Part shown: in pieces, positions 45,915 through 54,462 of the stretch
Layout: every line of letters starts with the position of its first letter
Numbering within the stretch: the first letter of the stretch is position 1
Assembly (NCBI RefSeq): GCF_011516925.1
Contig: NZ_WOTG01000002.1
Span: 434,001-498,000 of the forward strand
Direction: 5' to 3'
Length of the DNA stretch: 64,000 nucleotides
DNA from: Acetobacter fabarum
GTDB lineage: Bacteria > Pseudomonadota > Alphaproteobacteria > Acetobacterales > Acetobacteraceae
Translations under genes and position numbers: made by a program
Notes under the pieces: model-generated
Databases searched by the model: none
Seen by the model: the letters and a program-made list of their open reading frames with translations, nothing else
What the model was told of the DNA's origin: nothing

Positions 45915-46796
45915 TTAACGAATACCGAGTTCGCTCATCAGAAAATCACGGAACACGGCAACACGCTTGGAACTGCGCAATTCCTCAGGATAGACAAAAT
46001 AGGCGTCCACCGTTGGGGTCGTAATTTCCGGCAGGATCTGCACCAGATCAGGGAACTTGCTTGCGGCATAAGACGGAATGGACCCAATGCCCAGCCCGGC
46101 GGCAATGGCAGAGGCCATGGCGGCCATGCTGTTGACCTCCAGCCGCGCAGGACGAGCGTGGCTGCTGACCTGCCCGGCTTCGGCCAGCCAGTTGATATGG
46201 GCAACCGGGGGGTGGTGCTCACCGAACAGAACCAGCTGGTGGTTTTTAATGTCTTCCAGGCTGGAAGGCATGCCGTGGCGTTCAATATACTGTGGTGCGG
46301 CAAAAATGGGCAGGTTGAAGTCCGCCAGATGTCGCTGGATCAGATCCGGCTGGCGGGGGGCGTGCATTCGTACGGCCACATCCGCTTCACGCATGCCAAG
46401 GTCCAGATCGTTATCTTCCAGAATAAGGCAGATATCAATTTCGGGGTTGGCTTCCATAAACTTATGGAGTCGTGGCATAAGCCAGCAGTTACCAAAGCCT
46501 GTTGTGGTTGTAACCCGTAGGCGGCCTGCGGCTTTTTCCTTGCTCTCTGTCAGCAAGGTCTGTGTCATCTCCAGCTTGGAGAACACCTCCCGCACTGTTT
46601 TATGCAAGGTTTCCCCTTGCTCAGTCAGGATCAATCCACGCGCATGGCGGTGGAATAGGGGTACCTGAAGAACATCTTCCAGAGCAGAAATCTGTCTGGA
46701 TACGGCAGACTGGCTTAGGTTAAGCACATCCCCCGCGTGGGTAAAGGAACCGGCTTCCGCTACGGCATGGAAAACCCGGAGTTTGTCCCAGTCCAC
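45915..46796 (-). CDS. LysR-family regulator next to trxB (LsrB-like)
   Basis: The 293-residue protein has a LysR winged helix (LRVFHAVAEAGSFTHAGDVLNLSQSAVSRQISALE, residues 6-40) and a periplasmic-binding-like effector domain. It has only two cysteines (C104, C123). Its position beside trxB matches lsrB of Sinorhizobium, a redox- and envelope-related LysR; orthology is inference. It starts with GTG at 46796 behind GGAGG. A perfect 22-bp palindrome and a good promoter lie just upstream. Confidence 0.88.
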   Translation of the reverse strand: MDWDKLRVFHAVAEAGSFTHAGDVLNLSQSAVSRQISALEDVLQVPLFHRHARGLILTEQGETLHKTVREVFSKLEMTQTLLTESKEKAAGRLRVTTTTGFGNCWLMPRLHKFMEANPEIDICLILEDNDLDLGMREADVAVRMHAPRQPDLIQRHLADFNLPIFAAPQYIERHGMPSSLEDIKNHQLVLFGEHHPPVAHINWLAEAGQVSSHARPARLEVNSMAAMASAIAAGLGIGSIPSYAASKFPDLVQILPEITTPTVDAYFVYPEELRSSKRVAVFRDFLMSELGIR

Positions 46797-46822
46797 GCAC
46801 GCCTCCTGCTAAATTGACTGAA

Positions 46823-46851
46823 ATTACAAAAGCACAATACCATGCTTTCAA
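46823..46851 (-). promoter_or_regulatory. Candidate promoter of the LysR gene
   Basis: Minus-strand TTGAAA (46851-46846), a 17-base spacer and TGTAAT (46828-46823) form a near-consensus sigma-70 promoter. The start of transcription would be near 46816, about 20 bases before the gene. Confidence 0.55.
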
Positions 46852-46858
46852 AGTTACT

Positions 46859-46880
46859 ACGTGCAGTAATTACTGCACGT
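46859..46880. promoter_or_regulatory. Perfect 22-bp palindrome, likely operator
   Basis: ACGTGCAGTAA is followed directly by its exact reverse complement. It lies between the trxB stop and the LysR promoter, about 43-64 bases upstream of the predicted transcription start, where LysR activator/autoregulator sites usually lie. There is no T-run, so it is not a standard terminator. Confidence 0.55.
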
Positions 46881-46899
46881 GGTCAAGGTATGGGCAGCG

Positions 46900-47853
46900 T
46901 TACGTTTTGGGCAGTTCTGCCAAATACCGTTCCGCGTCCAGCGCCGCCATGCAGCCGGTGCCTGCGGCTGTAACAGCCTGACGGTATATTTTGTCCTGTA
47001 CATCGCCCGCGGCAAATATACCGGGGACAGATGTGCGGGTCGTTCCGGGGGTGGTCTGAATATACCCTTCGGTATCGAGCGCGAGCTGGCCCTTGAAAAT
47101 CCCGGTGGTGGGGGCATGGCCAATGGCAATGAACAGGCCATCAATTTCCAGCGTGGTTTCGCTCTGGTTCTTCAGGTTGCGCAGGCGCACAGCACTGACC
47201 ACTTCTGGCGTTCCGGTGGAGAGAATATCTTCCACCTCGCTATCCCAGATGACCGAAATCTTGGGGTGGCTGAACAGCCGGTCCTGCAGGATTTTTTCAG
47301 CCCGCAGGGAGTCGCGGCGGTGGATCAGGGTCACGTGGGCTGCGTGGTGGGTCAGGTACAGCGCTTCTTCCACTGCGGTATTGCCACCACCAACCACAGC
47401 CACCTTTTTACCCCGGTAGAAAAAGCCATCGCAGGTGGCGCAGGCGGAAACACCACCGCCTTGCAGGCGTTTTTCGCTCGGCAGGCCAAGCCAGCGTGCC
47501 TGAGCACCTGTCGCAACAATAATGGCCTTGGCATTATAGATGGTGCCGGAATCCCCAACCAGCCGGAAGGGGGAACCCGTGCTGAAGTCCACCTCTGTAA
47601 TAATGTCGTATTCAATGCGGGTGCCAACATTCAGGGCCTGCTCGGCCATCTGTTCCATCAGCCACGGGCCCTGCACGGCTTTGGCAAAGCCGGGGTAGTT
47701 TTCTACATCCGTTGTAATGGTCAGCTGCCCGCCGGGTTGCAGGCCAGCCACCAGAACGGGGGAGAGGTTGGCGCGGGCAGCGTAAATGGCCGCCGTGTAG
47801 CCTGCGGGGCCTGCGCCAATAACAAGCAGGTCGGTTGTGATGGTCTCAGTCAT
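46900..47853 (-). CDS. trxB: Thioredoxin-disulfide reductase
   Basis: TrxB (317 residues) reduces thioredoxin with NADPH. It has the FAD-binding [16 protein letters not shown] (13-28), the redox-active C138-A-T-C141 and a second nucleotide-binding [15 protein letters not shown], plus the terminal [26 protein letters not shown] 47853 gives the normal length. The LysR gene follows after about 100 bp; an Lrp-type gene is divergent. Confidence 0.97.
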   Translation of the reverse strand: MTETITTDLLVIGAGPAGYTAAIYAARANLSPVLVAGLQPGGQLTITTDVENYPGFAKAVQGPWLMEQMAEQALNVGTRIEYDIITEVDFSTGSPFRLVGDSGTIYNAKAIIVATGAQARWLGLPSEKRLQGGGVSACATCDGFFYRGKKVAVVGGGNTAVEEALYLTHHAAHVTLIHRRDSLRAEKILQDRLFSHPKISVIWDSEVEDILSTGTPEVVSAVRLRNLKNQSETTLEIDGLFIAIGHAPTTGIFKGQLALDTEGYIQTTPGTTRTSVPGIFAAGDVQDKIYRQAVTAAGTGCMAALDAERYLAELPKT

Positions 47854-48056
47854 GCCAGAAGAGTTCCCCAAAGCAAGAAGTGCGGGTGCAGTTGTGCCGC
47901 GCAAGCATGGTCCAAAATGTGTTGGACAAAAGGATATGACGGGTGACTTGGCGTTGAGCAAGTGTTGAGAGATCAGTTTGCGGCATGGCGGGGAGCGTGG
48001 CATATACTCCCCACTCTTCATGGGAGTGGCATCTTGCACAGGATAGGTCGGATAAG

Positions 48057-48542
48057 GTGACGGATCTGGACGCTGTTGATCTTCGTATCGTAGCTGAATT
48101 GCAGGATGACGGTCGCATGACCAATGTCGAACTGGCGCGGCGTGTTGGTATTTCCGCTCCTCCCTGCCTCCGTCGTGTTCGGCGGCTGGAGGAGGAAGGC
48201 GTTATCCGTGGTTATCACGCCCAGCCGGATGCAACGGCCCTTGGCTGGCCAATCATCTTTTTTGCGCTGATCGGCCTGGATAGCCAGAAAGAAACCGTGC
48301 TCTCCGCCTTTGAACGCCAGCTTGCCGAATGGCCAGAAGTGCGTGAATGCCACATGATTCGCGGTGGGGGGGATTTTCTGGTCCGCCTGATCGCGCGTGA
48401 CGCAGCACATGAAAATGCACTGACCCGGCAGTTGACCGAAGCCGCACACGTTATTCGGGTGCAGACATTGCAGACCATCCGCACCAGTCTGGAACGCAAG
48501 GGTGTGCCATTGCCCGGCCCGCGGGAAGGAACTGCGGAGTAA
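48057..48542 (+). CDS. Lrp/AsnC-family transcriptional regulator
   Basis: The 161-residue protein has an N-terminal helix-turn-helix ([47 protein letters not shown]) and a RAM effector-binding domain. It probably senses an amino acid. The GTG at 48057 has a GGATAAG site upstream and is preferred to a longer frame. The stop overlaps the start of a glycosyltransferase as TAATG. Confidence 0.9.
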   Translation: MTDLDAVDLRIVAELQDDGRMTNVELARRVGISAPPCLRRVRRLEEEGVIRGYHAQPDATALGWPIIFFALIGLDSQKETVLSAFERQLAEWPEVRECHMIRGGGDFLVRLIARDAAHENALTRQLTEAAHVIRVQTLQTIRTSLERKGVPLPGPREGTAE

Positions 48543-49663
48543 TGCCAGCCACGGATGCGCCCGAGGGCGGTATGGCAGGTGGTCCCCAAATCAGCATTAT
48601 TGTACCGTGTTATAATGAAGCCGCCAACGTGGCACCCCTTGTTGCCATGCTGGAATCCGTTATGGCCGGCCGCCGTTGGGAAGTGATTTTTGTCGATGAC
48701 AATTCACCCGATGGCACAACAGCAACAATATGCACGCAGGCAAGGCACAAAAACTATGTGCGTGGCATCTGCCGTATTGGCCGCAGGGGGCTTTCCTCCG
48801 CGGTGATAGAAGGGGTTCTGTCCTCTTCCGCGCAGGTTGTCGCCATCATGGATGGTGACCTGCAGCATGATGAAAGCCGCCTGATCGCCCTGATAGACGC
48901 TGTATCCACGGGTGCGTGCGATATTGCCGTTGGCAGCCGCCATGTGGAAGGCGGTAGCAATGCGGGGCTTGCCAATGCGTGGCGGCATGCCTTGTCGGAT
49001 AGCGGAATATGGCTGGCGCAGCGGTTTTTGCCGGTCAGGCTGACAGACCCCATGAGCGGCTTTTTTGCCTTGCGCCGGGATACGTTTGTGGCCATTGCGC
49101 CGTACCTGTCGGGGGCCGGGTTTAAAATCCTGCTTGATCTGCTGCTTTCATCCAAAAAGCCACTTACTGTGCGTGAGATAGATTGTGGCTTCAAACCCCG
49201 TGTGGCGGGGGAGAGTAAGCTGGATGCTCTGGTTATGCTCCAGTTTGCCGCTCTTCTGGTCGAAAAAGTCTCACGCGGGTTGGTGCCTTTGCGCTTTGTG
49301 GCCTTCTGCGCCGTGGGGCTGGCGGGGATTGTCGCCAATCTGGGGGTTATGCATCTGGTCTGGCTGTGCGGAGTGCATTTTTCCACCGCGCAGGCCATTG
49401 GTACCGTTGCCGCCATGGTTGTGAATTTTTCGCTGGATAATAACTTCACCTATCGGGACCGGCGTCTGCACGGCAGGCGCTGTGTGTGGGGGCTGGTCCT
49501 GTTTATGCTGGTCTGTTCCGTAGGAGCGCTGGCCGATGTGGGTGTGGCACATCTGATGTATGCGCAAAGCTACAGGGTGAATGAGGCCAGTCTGGCTGGG
49601 GCCGTGCTGGCCGTAGTCTGGAATTATGCCATGTCCTCCACAATTGTCTGGAGAACCCGGTAA
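48542..49663 (+). CDS. Family 2 glycosyltransferase with C-terminal GtrA-like membrane domain
   Basis: This 373-residue protein begins with a GT2 domain of the dolichol-phosphate-mannose synthase type (ISIIVPCYNEAANVAPL, FVDDNSPDGT with D52/D53, and DGDLQHDE with D104/D106). Four C-terminal helices match GtrA (LRFVAFCAVGLAGIVANLGV). It should load a sugar onto polyprenyl phosphate and help flip it. The next gene looks like a transferase that uses such donors. It is translationally coupled to the Lrp gene. Confidence 0.88.
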   Translation: MPATDAPEGGMAGGPQISIIVPCYNEAANVAPLVAMLESVMAGRRWEVIFVDDNSPDGTTATICTQARHKNYVRGICRIGRRGLSSAVIEGVLSSSAQVVAIMDGDLQHDESRLIALIDAVSTGACDIAVGSRHVEGGSNAGLANAWRHALSDSGIWLAQRFLPVRLTDPMSGFFALRRDTFVAIAPYLSGAGFKILLDLLLSSKKPLTVREIDCGFKPRVAGESKLDALVMLQFAALLVEKVSRGLVPLRFVAFCAVGLAGIVANLGVMHLVWLCGVHFSTAQAIGTVAAMVVNFSLDNNFTYRDRRLHGRRCVWGLVLFMLVCSVGALADVGVAHLMYAQSYRVNEASLAGAVLAVVWNYAMSSTIVWRTR

Positions 49664-49665
49664 TC

Positions 49666-51135
49666 TTGCGCGGCGGTCTGGCACAGTACGGATACTGGGC
49701 GTGGGGGCTGGGTCTTGTTACCGTTTTGCGCCTTGTGCTGGCCGCGTACATCCCGCTTGCACCGGATGAGGCTTATTACCGCATATGGGCGCTGGCCCCA
49801 GCCGGGGGGTACCTGGACCACCCACCCATGGTGGCCGTTTGGGCGCGTGTGGGCATGTTCCTTGTAGGCGACACTCCCTTGGGTGTGCGCCTTATGGGGC
49901 CACTTTCCGCCTGTTTGGGCACGGTGCTGGTTGTTCAGGCCGCGTCCTGCTGGTTGCGCACCCAGCTTGCGCCGGAGCAGGCCCGCACGGGGGCTATTCG
50001 TGCAGGTGTTTTGCTGAATGGTACTCTGGGCATCGGGCTTGGCACTCTGGTCATGACCCCGGATACCCCTTTGCTTCTGTGCGTAGCGCTGATGCTCTGG
50101 GGTTTGGTGCATGCCTGTTTAGGGCGGCAGAACTGGATGTGGCTGGTTGTAGGGCTGGCAGCCGGGCTGGGGTTTGAGAGTAAATACACCATGCTGCTCC
50201 CGCTGGGCGGGCTTGTCGTGTGGCTGCTTGCTACCAAAGCGGGCAGGGCATGGCTGCGTACGCCGTGGCCGTTTGTGGGCGCGTGCGTGGCCGCTGTCTG
50301 CGTTGTTCCGGTAGTCTGGTGGAATGCGCAGCATGGCTGGGTCAGCTTTTTCAAGCAGGGCGGACGGCTGGGGGACTGGAACCCGACACGTGCGCTTGGC
50401 TTTATGGGCGAGTTGCTGGGCGGGCAGGTTGGGCTGGCAAGCCCACTGGTTTTTCTGTTTTTTGCAGGTGGTGTCTGGTTGCTCTGGCGACGGCGGGATA
50501 GTTTTTCCGTATTGCTGCTGTGCATGATCATGCTGCCCGTGGCCGTGTTTGTGCAGCATGCACTGGGTGCGCGGGTGCAGGCTAACTGGCCAGTCATGCT
50601 GTACCCTGCCTTGGCGCTTGCTGCTGCATGGGTGCTATGGCCGTGGTGGAAGGTGGCAGGTTTTCTGGGGCTGGGGCTTACGGGTATCGTTTGTGTGCAG
50701 GCGGCATTTATGCCACTACGCCTGTCTCCTCATCTGGATGTCACCTTGCGGCAGGTTGGGGGGTGGCCCGCTTTTGCGCGTGCTGTCTCGGCGCAGGTGC
50801 CGCAGGAGTTCCCGCTTGTTGCGGATGAATATGGTCTGGCGTCCGAGCTGGCATTTTATGCGCCGGAGCGGGTGGTTGCCGGGGTTGAACCGCGCTGGGC
50901 GCTATTTGCGCTCCCCCGGCCAGCATGTGGGGCGCAGGCCTACCTTGTTCTCAGCCACCGGCGGCAAGGGCCACCAGATACCCGTTTTTTTGAGGTGCTG
51001 GACGTATTACCAGAGCAGGTGCGCGCGCGCCGGGGTGTGGTGGCGGATATGTATTCCATCTTCCATGTAAGGCTGCGCTGTGCGGTGCCGGGTCTTATGC
51101 GTGATGCCGCTTTGCTTTCTGGCGGTGCGCGCTAG
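49666..51135 (+). CDS. ArnT/PMT-like membrane glycosyltransferase
   Basis: The 489-residue protein has about 11-13 helices. The conserved N-terminal loop has the acidic pair region APDEAYYRIWALAPAGGYLDHPPMVAVWARVG, like GT39/GT83 enzymes (PF13231). These take sugar from polyprenyl phosphate on the periplasmic side and attach it to lipid A, polysaccharide or protein. The start is TTG at 49666, two bases after the GT2 stop. The acceptor is unknown. Confidence 0.82.
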   Translation: MRGGLAQYGYWAWGLGLVTVLRLVLAAYIPLAPDEAYYRIWALAPAGGYLDHPPMVAVWARVGMFLVGDTPLGVRLMGPLSACLGTVLVVQAASCWLRTQLAPEQARTGAIRAGVLLNGTLGIGLGTLVMTPDTPLLLCVALMLWGLVHACLGRQNWMWLVVGLAAGLGFESKYTMLLPLGGLVVWLLATKAGRAWLRTPWPFVGACVAAVCVVPVVWWNAQHGWVSFFKQGGRLGDWNPTRALGFMGELLGGQVGLASPLVFLFFAGGVWLLWRRRDSFSVLLLCMIMLPVAVFVQHALGARVQANWPVMLYPALALAAAWVLWPWWKVAGFLGLGLTGIVCVQAAFMPLRLSPHLDVTLRQVGGWPAFARAVSAQVPQEFPLVADEYGLASELAFYAPERVVAGVEPRWALFALPRPACGAQAYLVLSHRRQGPPDTRFFEVLDVLPEQVRARRGVVADMYSIFHVRLRCAVPGLMRDAALLSGGAR

Positions 51136-51216
51136 CAGGCGGCGTTTGCGTGTTGATGTGAAAAAAGGCAGGATGGCAGGCAATCGCTTCGCCAGCAGAA
51201 ACAGGAACCCGAGTTT

Positions 51217-52212
51217 ATGGCTTCTCCACGGCTTGTGGCGGTCCAGATGGACCCACTTGAGCATGTTAATATTGATGGGGATTCAACCTTTGCCCTGATG
51301 CTCGAAGCTCAGGCACGCGGGCATAGCCTGTTTGTGTACGAAGTGGGGTCCATGGCTCTGGATGAAGGTGTGCACGAAGCGCGTGGCGCAACCCGTACCG
51401 ATGTCACGGCTCTAATGCGCCCAGTTACCGTGCGGCGGGAAAAAGGGCGGCACGCCACGTTTGGTGATGCCGAACGCCGCTCGCTGCGTACGATGGATGT
51501 GGTGCTCATGCGCCAGGACCCACCGTTTGACATGGCTTATATTACCGCCACGCATATGCTGGACCATATCCACGGCGTTGGTCCCGACCGCGCACTCGTG
51601 GTCAATGACCCGCGCTGGGTGCGTGACAGCCCGGAAAAACTGCTGGTCACGCATTTTCCCGAGCTGATGCCACCAACACTGGTGACATGGGACATCGAGC
51701 AGATTCGGGCATTTCGCGCCAAATGGAAGGACATAATTGTCAAACCCCTGTTTGGTAACGGCGGGAGTGGCGTTTTCCGGATTAAAGCGGATGACCAGAA
51801 CCTGAACGCCCTGCTGGAAATGCACTTTGCCCGCTCGCGCGAACCTCTCATGATCCAGCGGTACGAACCCGCCGTAACCGCAGGGGACAAACGCATTATT
51901 CTGGTGGATGGTCAGCCGATTGGTGCGATCAACCGCGTGCCATCGGGGGATGACCACCGCTCCAACATGCATGTGGGGGGCGTGGCCTGCAAAGTGGAAC
52001 TGAGTGCCCGTGATCGCGAGATTTGTGAGGCAATCGGACCGTTTCTTAAAGAACATGGCCTGATTTTTGTAGGCATTGATGTTATTGGGCAGTATCTGAC
52101 GGAAATCAATGTGACATCCCCCACCGGTTTGCAGGAGCTGGAACGGTTTGATGGCACGAATGGTGCCGCCAGCATATGGGATTGTATTGAACGTAAGTTG
52201 TCTGTCCAATAA
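51217..52212 (+). CDS. gshB: Glutathione synthetase
   Basis: GshB (331 residues, ATP-grasp) adds glycine to gamma-glutamylcysteine. The N-terminal VAVQMDPLEHVNIDGDSTFALMLEAQARGHSL, then VLMRQDPPFDMAYI, VNDPRWVRDSPEKL, KPLFGNGGSGVFRI and ITEINVTSPTGLQEL-type end (LTEINVTSPTGLQE) are diagnostic. ATG 51217 lies 81 bp after the previous gene. gshA is at 13.6-15 kb. Confidence 0.97.
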   Translation: MASPRLVAVQMDPLEHVNIDGDSTFALMLEAQARGHSLFVYEVGSMALDEGVHEARGATRTDVTALMRPVTVRREKGRHATFGDAERRSLRTMDVVLMRQDPPFDMAYITATHMLDHIHGVGPDRALVVNDPRWVRDSPEKLLVTHFPELMPPTLVTWDIEQIRAFRAKWKDIIVKPLFGNGGSGVFRIKADDQNLNALLEMHFARSREPLMIQRYEPAVTAGDKRIILVDGQPIGAINRVPSGDDHRSNMHVGGVACKVELSARDREICEAIGPFLKEHGLIFVGIDVIGQYLTEINVTSPTGLQELERFDGTNGAASIWDCIERKLSVQ

Positions 52213-52347
52213 AAGCAGTCAGACCCTGTTGGGCGGTATCATGCCGGGCTGCCACACAAGGGTACTTTTGTGGTGTGTGCTGCAAGCAGGAAGGAAGAGA
52301 GTATAGTGGCTCTTGAAGAAATGTCCGCCAGCGGGCAGAGAGAGAAC

Positions 52348-53043
52348 ATGAGTGACGTTCTCCAAGAATACCCCTCCAGCGGAGGGGAAAGCCCCGTACC
52401 CCCTCCCTCGCGTTCTGCGCTTGATGCGGAGGCCGTCAAACAGGCCTATCGGCGTTGGGCCAATGTCTATGATCTGGGATTCGGCGGTATTTCGCGTTTC
52501 GGTCGCCTCAAGGCGGTCAATACGATCAATGCCCTGCCCGGCAAGGATGTGCTGGAAGTGGGTGTGGGGACCGGGCTTGCGCTCCCGCATTACAACCGCA
52601 GCAAGGTCATTACCGGCATCGACCTTTCAACCGACATGCTGGCCAAAGCGCGCGAACGCGTCAAACGCGATAACCTGAGCAATGTGACGGCCCTGCTGGA
52701 AATGGATGCAGAGGACACCACGTTCGAAGACAACTCGTTTGATGCAGCCGTTGCCATGTTTGTTGCATCCGTTGTGCCGCACCCGCGCAAGCTGCTGTGC
52801 GAGCTCAAGCGTGTTGTCCGTCCGGGCGGGCATATCCTGTTCATCAACCATTTTCTGGCCCCCGGTGGTATCCGCGGCGCAGTGGAACACGCTATGGCGC
52901 GCGCCTCCCACTCGCTTGGCTGGCACCCCGATTTTGCCATGGAATCGCTTCTCCCGCAGGCAGACATCGCGCGGGCGACTATTCAGCCAGTGCGGCCTTT
53001 TGGCCTTTTCACGCTGGTTACTCTGGAAAATCTGCCGGATTAA
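52348..53043 (+). CDS. pmtA: Phosphatidylethanolamine N-methyltransferase, PmtA type
   Basis: The 231-residue soluble methyltransferase has the AdoMet motif VLEVGVGTGLALPHY and resembles Rhodobacter PmtA in YRRWANVYDLGFGGISRFGR and HVVRPGGHILFINHF-type sequence (VVRPGGHILFINHFLAPGG). It converts phosphatidylethanolamine towards phosphatidylcholine. The start is uncertain: ATG 52348 is chosen after an AGAGAG site, while ATG 52321 would add nine residues. A hairpin follows its stop. Confidence 0.85.
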   Translation: MSDVLQEYPSSGGESPVPPPSRSALDAEAVKQAYRRWANVYDLGFGGISRFGRLKAVNTINALPGKDVLEVGVGTGLALPHYNRSKVITGIDLSTDMLAKARERVKRDNLSNVTALLEMDAEDTTFEDNSFDAAVAMFVASVVPHPRKLLCELKRVVRPGGHILFINHFLAPGGIRGAVEHAMARASHSLGWHPDFAMESLLPQADIARATIQPVRPFGLFTLVTLENLPD

Positions 53044-53052
53044 TAAACATGT

Positions 53053-53076
53053 GCGCTCCAGTTTTGGCTGGGGCGC
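53053..53076 (+). terminator. Hairpin after pmtA
   Basis: A nine-pair stem (GCGCTCCAG / CTGGGGCGC, one G-T pair) with loop TTTTGG lies 10 bp after the pmtA stop. No T-run follows, so termination may need Rho. Confidence 0.35.
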
Positions 53077-53090
53077 TAGACATGCGTGGC

Positions 53091-53118
53091 TTGGCAGAAC
53101 GCTTTTGTGCCATAAAAC
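53091..53118 (+). promoter_or_regulatory. Possible promoter of the COX1-like gene
   Basis: TTGGCA at 53091-53096 and TAAAAC at 53113-53118 are separated by 16 bases. They lie about 80 bp before the gene's ATG. Judged by eye and weak. Confidence 0.3.
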
Positions 53119-53196
53119 ACTAGAATATGGTCGTTTTTTGTCTAGCGGGTTTACTGTTCTCCATTACGGGCCTGCACAGAATATGGAACATGGAGC

Positions 53197-54462
53197 ATGA
53201 TCTCCGCTCACAGCCTGTCTCACCAGTATTCGGCTCCGGTGGGTAAAACTGCCAGCCAACGGCAGGATGCCGCCGCTGGAACAGCGTATCTGCTGCTTGC
53301 TGCTTCTGCCGCTCTTGTTGGGGGCGGTGTTTCCGTTCTGGCAGGTATGGGCATGTTGCCTGCAACGGGGCTGTGGGGCAGGCTTGCACAGGCCCATCCG
53401 GCCCTGATGCTCCTGTATGTTGTTGTTCCCGCACTGGTCAGTGGTTTTGGCACGCTCTGGCTGCCTCGTGCCCTTGGGCGGGGGAGCATGCTGCTGGGGC
53501 GGCTTAATCTGGCAGCCGTTGGTGTGTTTGCCCTGGCTGCGGTGCTGACCTGCACTCTGCCCGATGCACGTATTGCCCATATTCTGTGGTCACTGGGCGC
53601 GCTTATGTCCGCCATGGTCCTGTTGAGCACTATTTTTGACAGCTGCGCAGATAGTCTGGAGCAGACGTCTTTCTCCCCCTTCGTGTGGGGGGAAATGCTG
53701 TCTGCTGCCGTGCTGTTGCTGAGTGTTCCGGTTTTTGCGGCTTCTACGCTGCGGACATGGCTGTGGCCTGCGACCAACCCTGTGATCGGCGCTGAGTATT
53801 TTGCAGCCCCCATCGGGTTGATTGTCCTGCTGGCCGGGTTCGGGATCGTGTTTGAAATGGCCGCCCGCATCGGGCAGGTTAAAACACGCCCTGTTGCCTA
53901 CATTATGGCGGCTACTGCGGCTTCGGGCGTTGTGGCATGGGCCAAAAGCAGTCTGGCGCATGGAGCCGATAGCCAGACGGCGCAAATGGTTGGCAACAGC
54001 CTGCTGGCGTTATGCTCCCTCTCCGCCGTGTGCCTTGCCGGTCTGTGGCTTGCGGGTACCTGGAAGGCACGGGTTTCATTGCGTACGCCGCTGCTGTGGG
54101 GCATGGGTTTTCTGGCTGTTGTGGCCGGTGGCTGGGTTGTCCAGCTTGTGCAGGGCACAGGCTTGCACCCGGCCTTGCAGCTTGGCGCGCTTTATGCCGT
54201 TTGCGGTGGTTTTTACCTCTGGCGGGGTGAGGCCTGTGGGTTCTGGTACCCACAAAAGCTGGCTCGCCTGCACTTTGTATTAACGGCGGCGGCAACGCTT
54301 TGCCTGTTTGTTTCTGGCATGCAGGTGCTGGGTTGTGCTCTGTTTGGCATGGCCGCACTGGTGTTTGTGCTGGCAGCAGTGATCAGCTTCCAGCGTGATA
54401 TTCCAATGGTTACGGGTCATGCAAATGTGGCAGCCAGCGCTGCCGGAGGGTCTGCCCTATGA
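53197..54462 (+). CDS. Degenerate cytochrome oxidase subunit I-like membrane protein
   Basis: The 421-residue protein has about 11-12 helices and aligns with heme-copper oxidase subunit I along its length. H67 (AQAHPALM) matches the low-spin heme ligand in GHGLIM, and GFGTLWLP matches GFGNWFVP. Before GFGI (214-217), AAPIGL replaces GHPEVY, so the Cu_B His is A204 and the cross-linked Tyr is L208. WAHH is W248-A-K-S251, losing two more Cu_B ligands. HFHY becomes GLHP: H324 keeps the low-spin ligand and the heme a3 His is lost. GGFYLW and LARLHF align downstream. It cannot reduce oxygen in the normal way. It sits where coxA lies before ctaB, overlapping it by four bases. Function unknown; possibly heme or electron handling. 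Confidence 0.8.
   Translation: MISAHSLSHQYSAPVGKTASQRQDAAAGTAYLLLAASAALVGGGVSVLAGMGMLPATGLWGRLAQAHPALMLLYVVVPALVSGFGTLWLPRALGRGSMLLGRLNLAAVGVFALAAVLTCTLPDARIAHILWSLGALMSAMVLLSTIFDSCADSLEQTSFSPFVWGEMLSAAVLLLSVPVFAASTLRTWLWPATNPVIGAEYFAAPIGLIVLLAGFGIVFEMAARIGQVKTRPVAYIMAATAASGVVAWAKSSLAHGADSQTAQMVGNSLLALCSLSAVCLAGLWLAGTWKARVSLRTPLLWGMGFLAVVAGGWVVQLVQGTGLHPALQLGALYAVCGGFYLWRGEACGFWYPQKLARLHFVLTAAATLCLFVSGMQVLGCALFGMAALVFVLAAVISFQRDIPMVTGHANVAASAAGGSAL

Noticed and set aside
47978-48008. TTGCGG and TATACT before the Lrp gene as a promoter.
   Set aside because: The 19-base spacing is too long for a confident call, although TATACT is a good -10.
53197-54462. Functional cytochrome oxidase subunit I.
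   Set aside because: All three Cu_B histidines, the cross-linked tyrosine and the heme a3 histidine are missing in my alignment.
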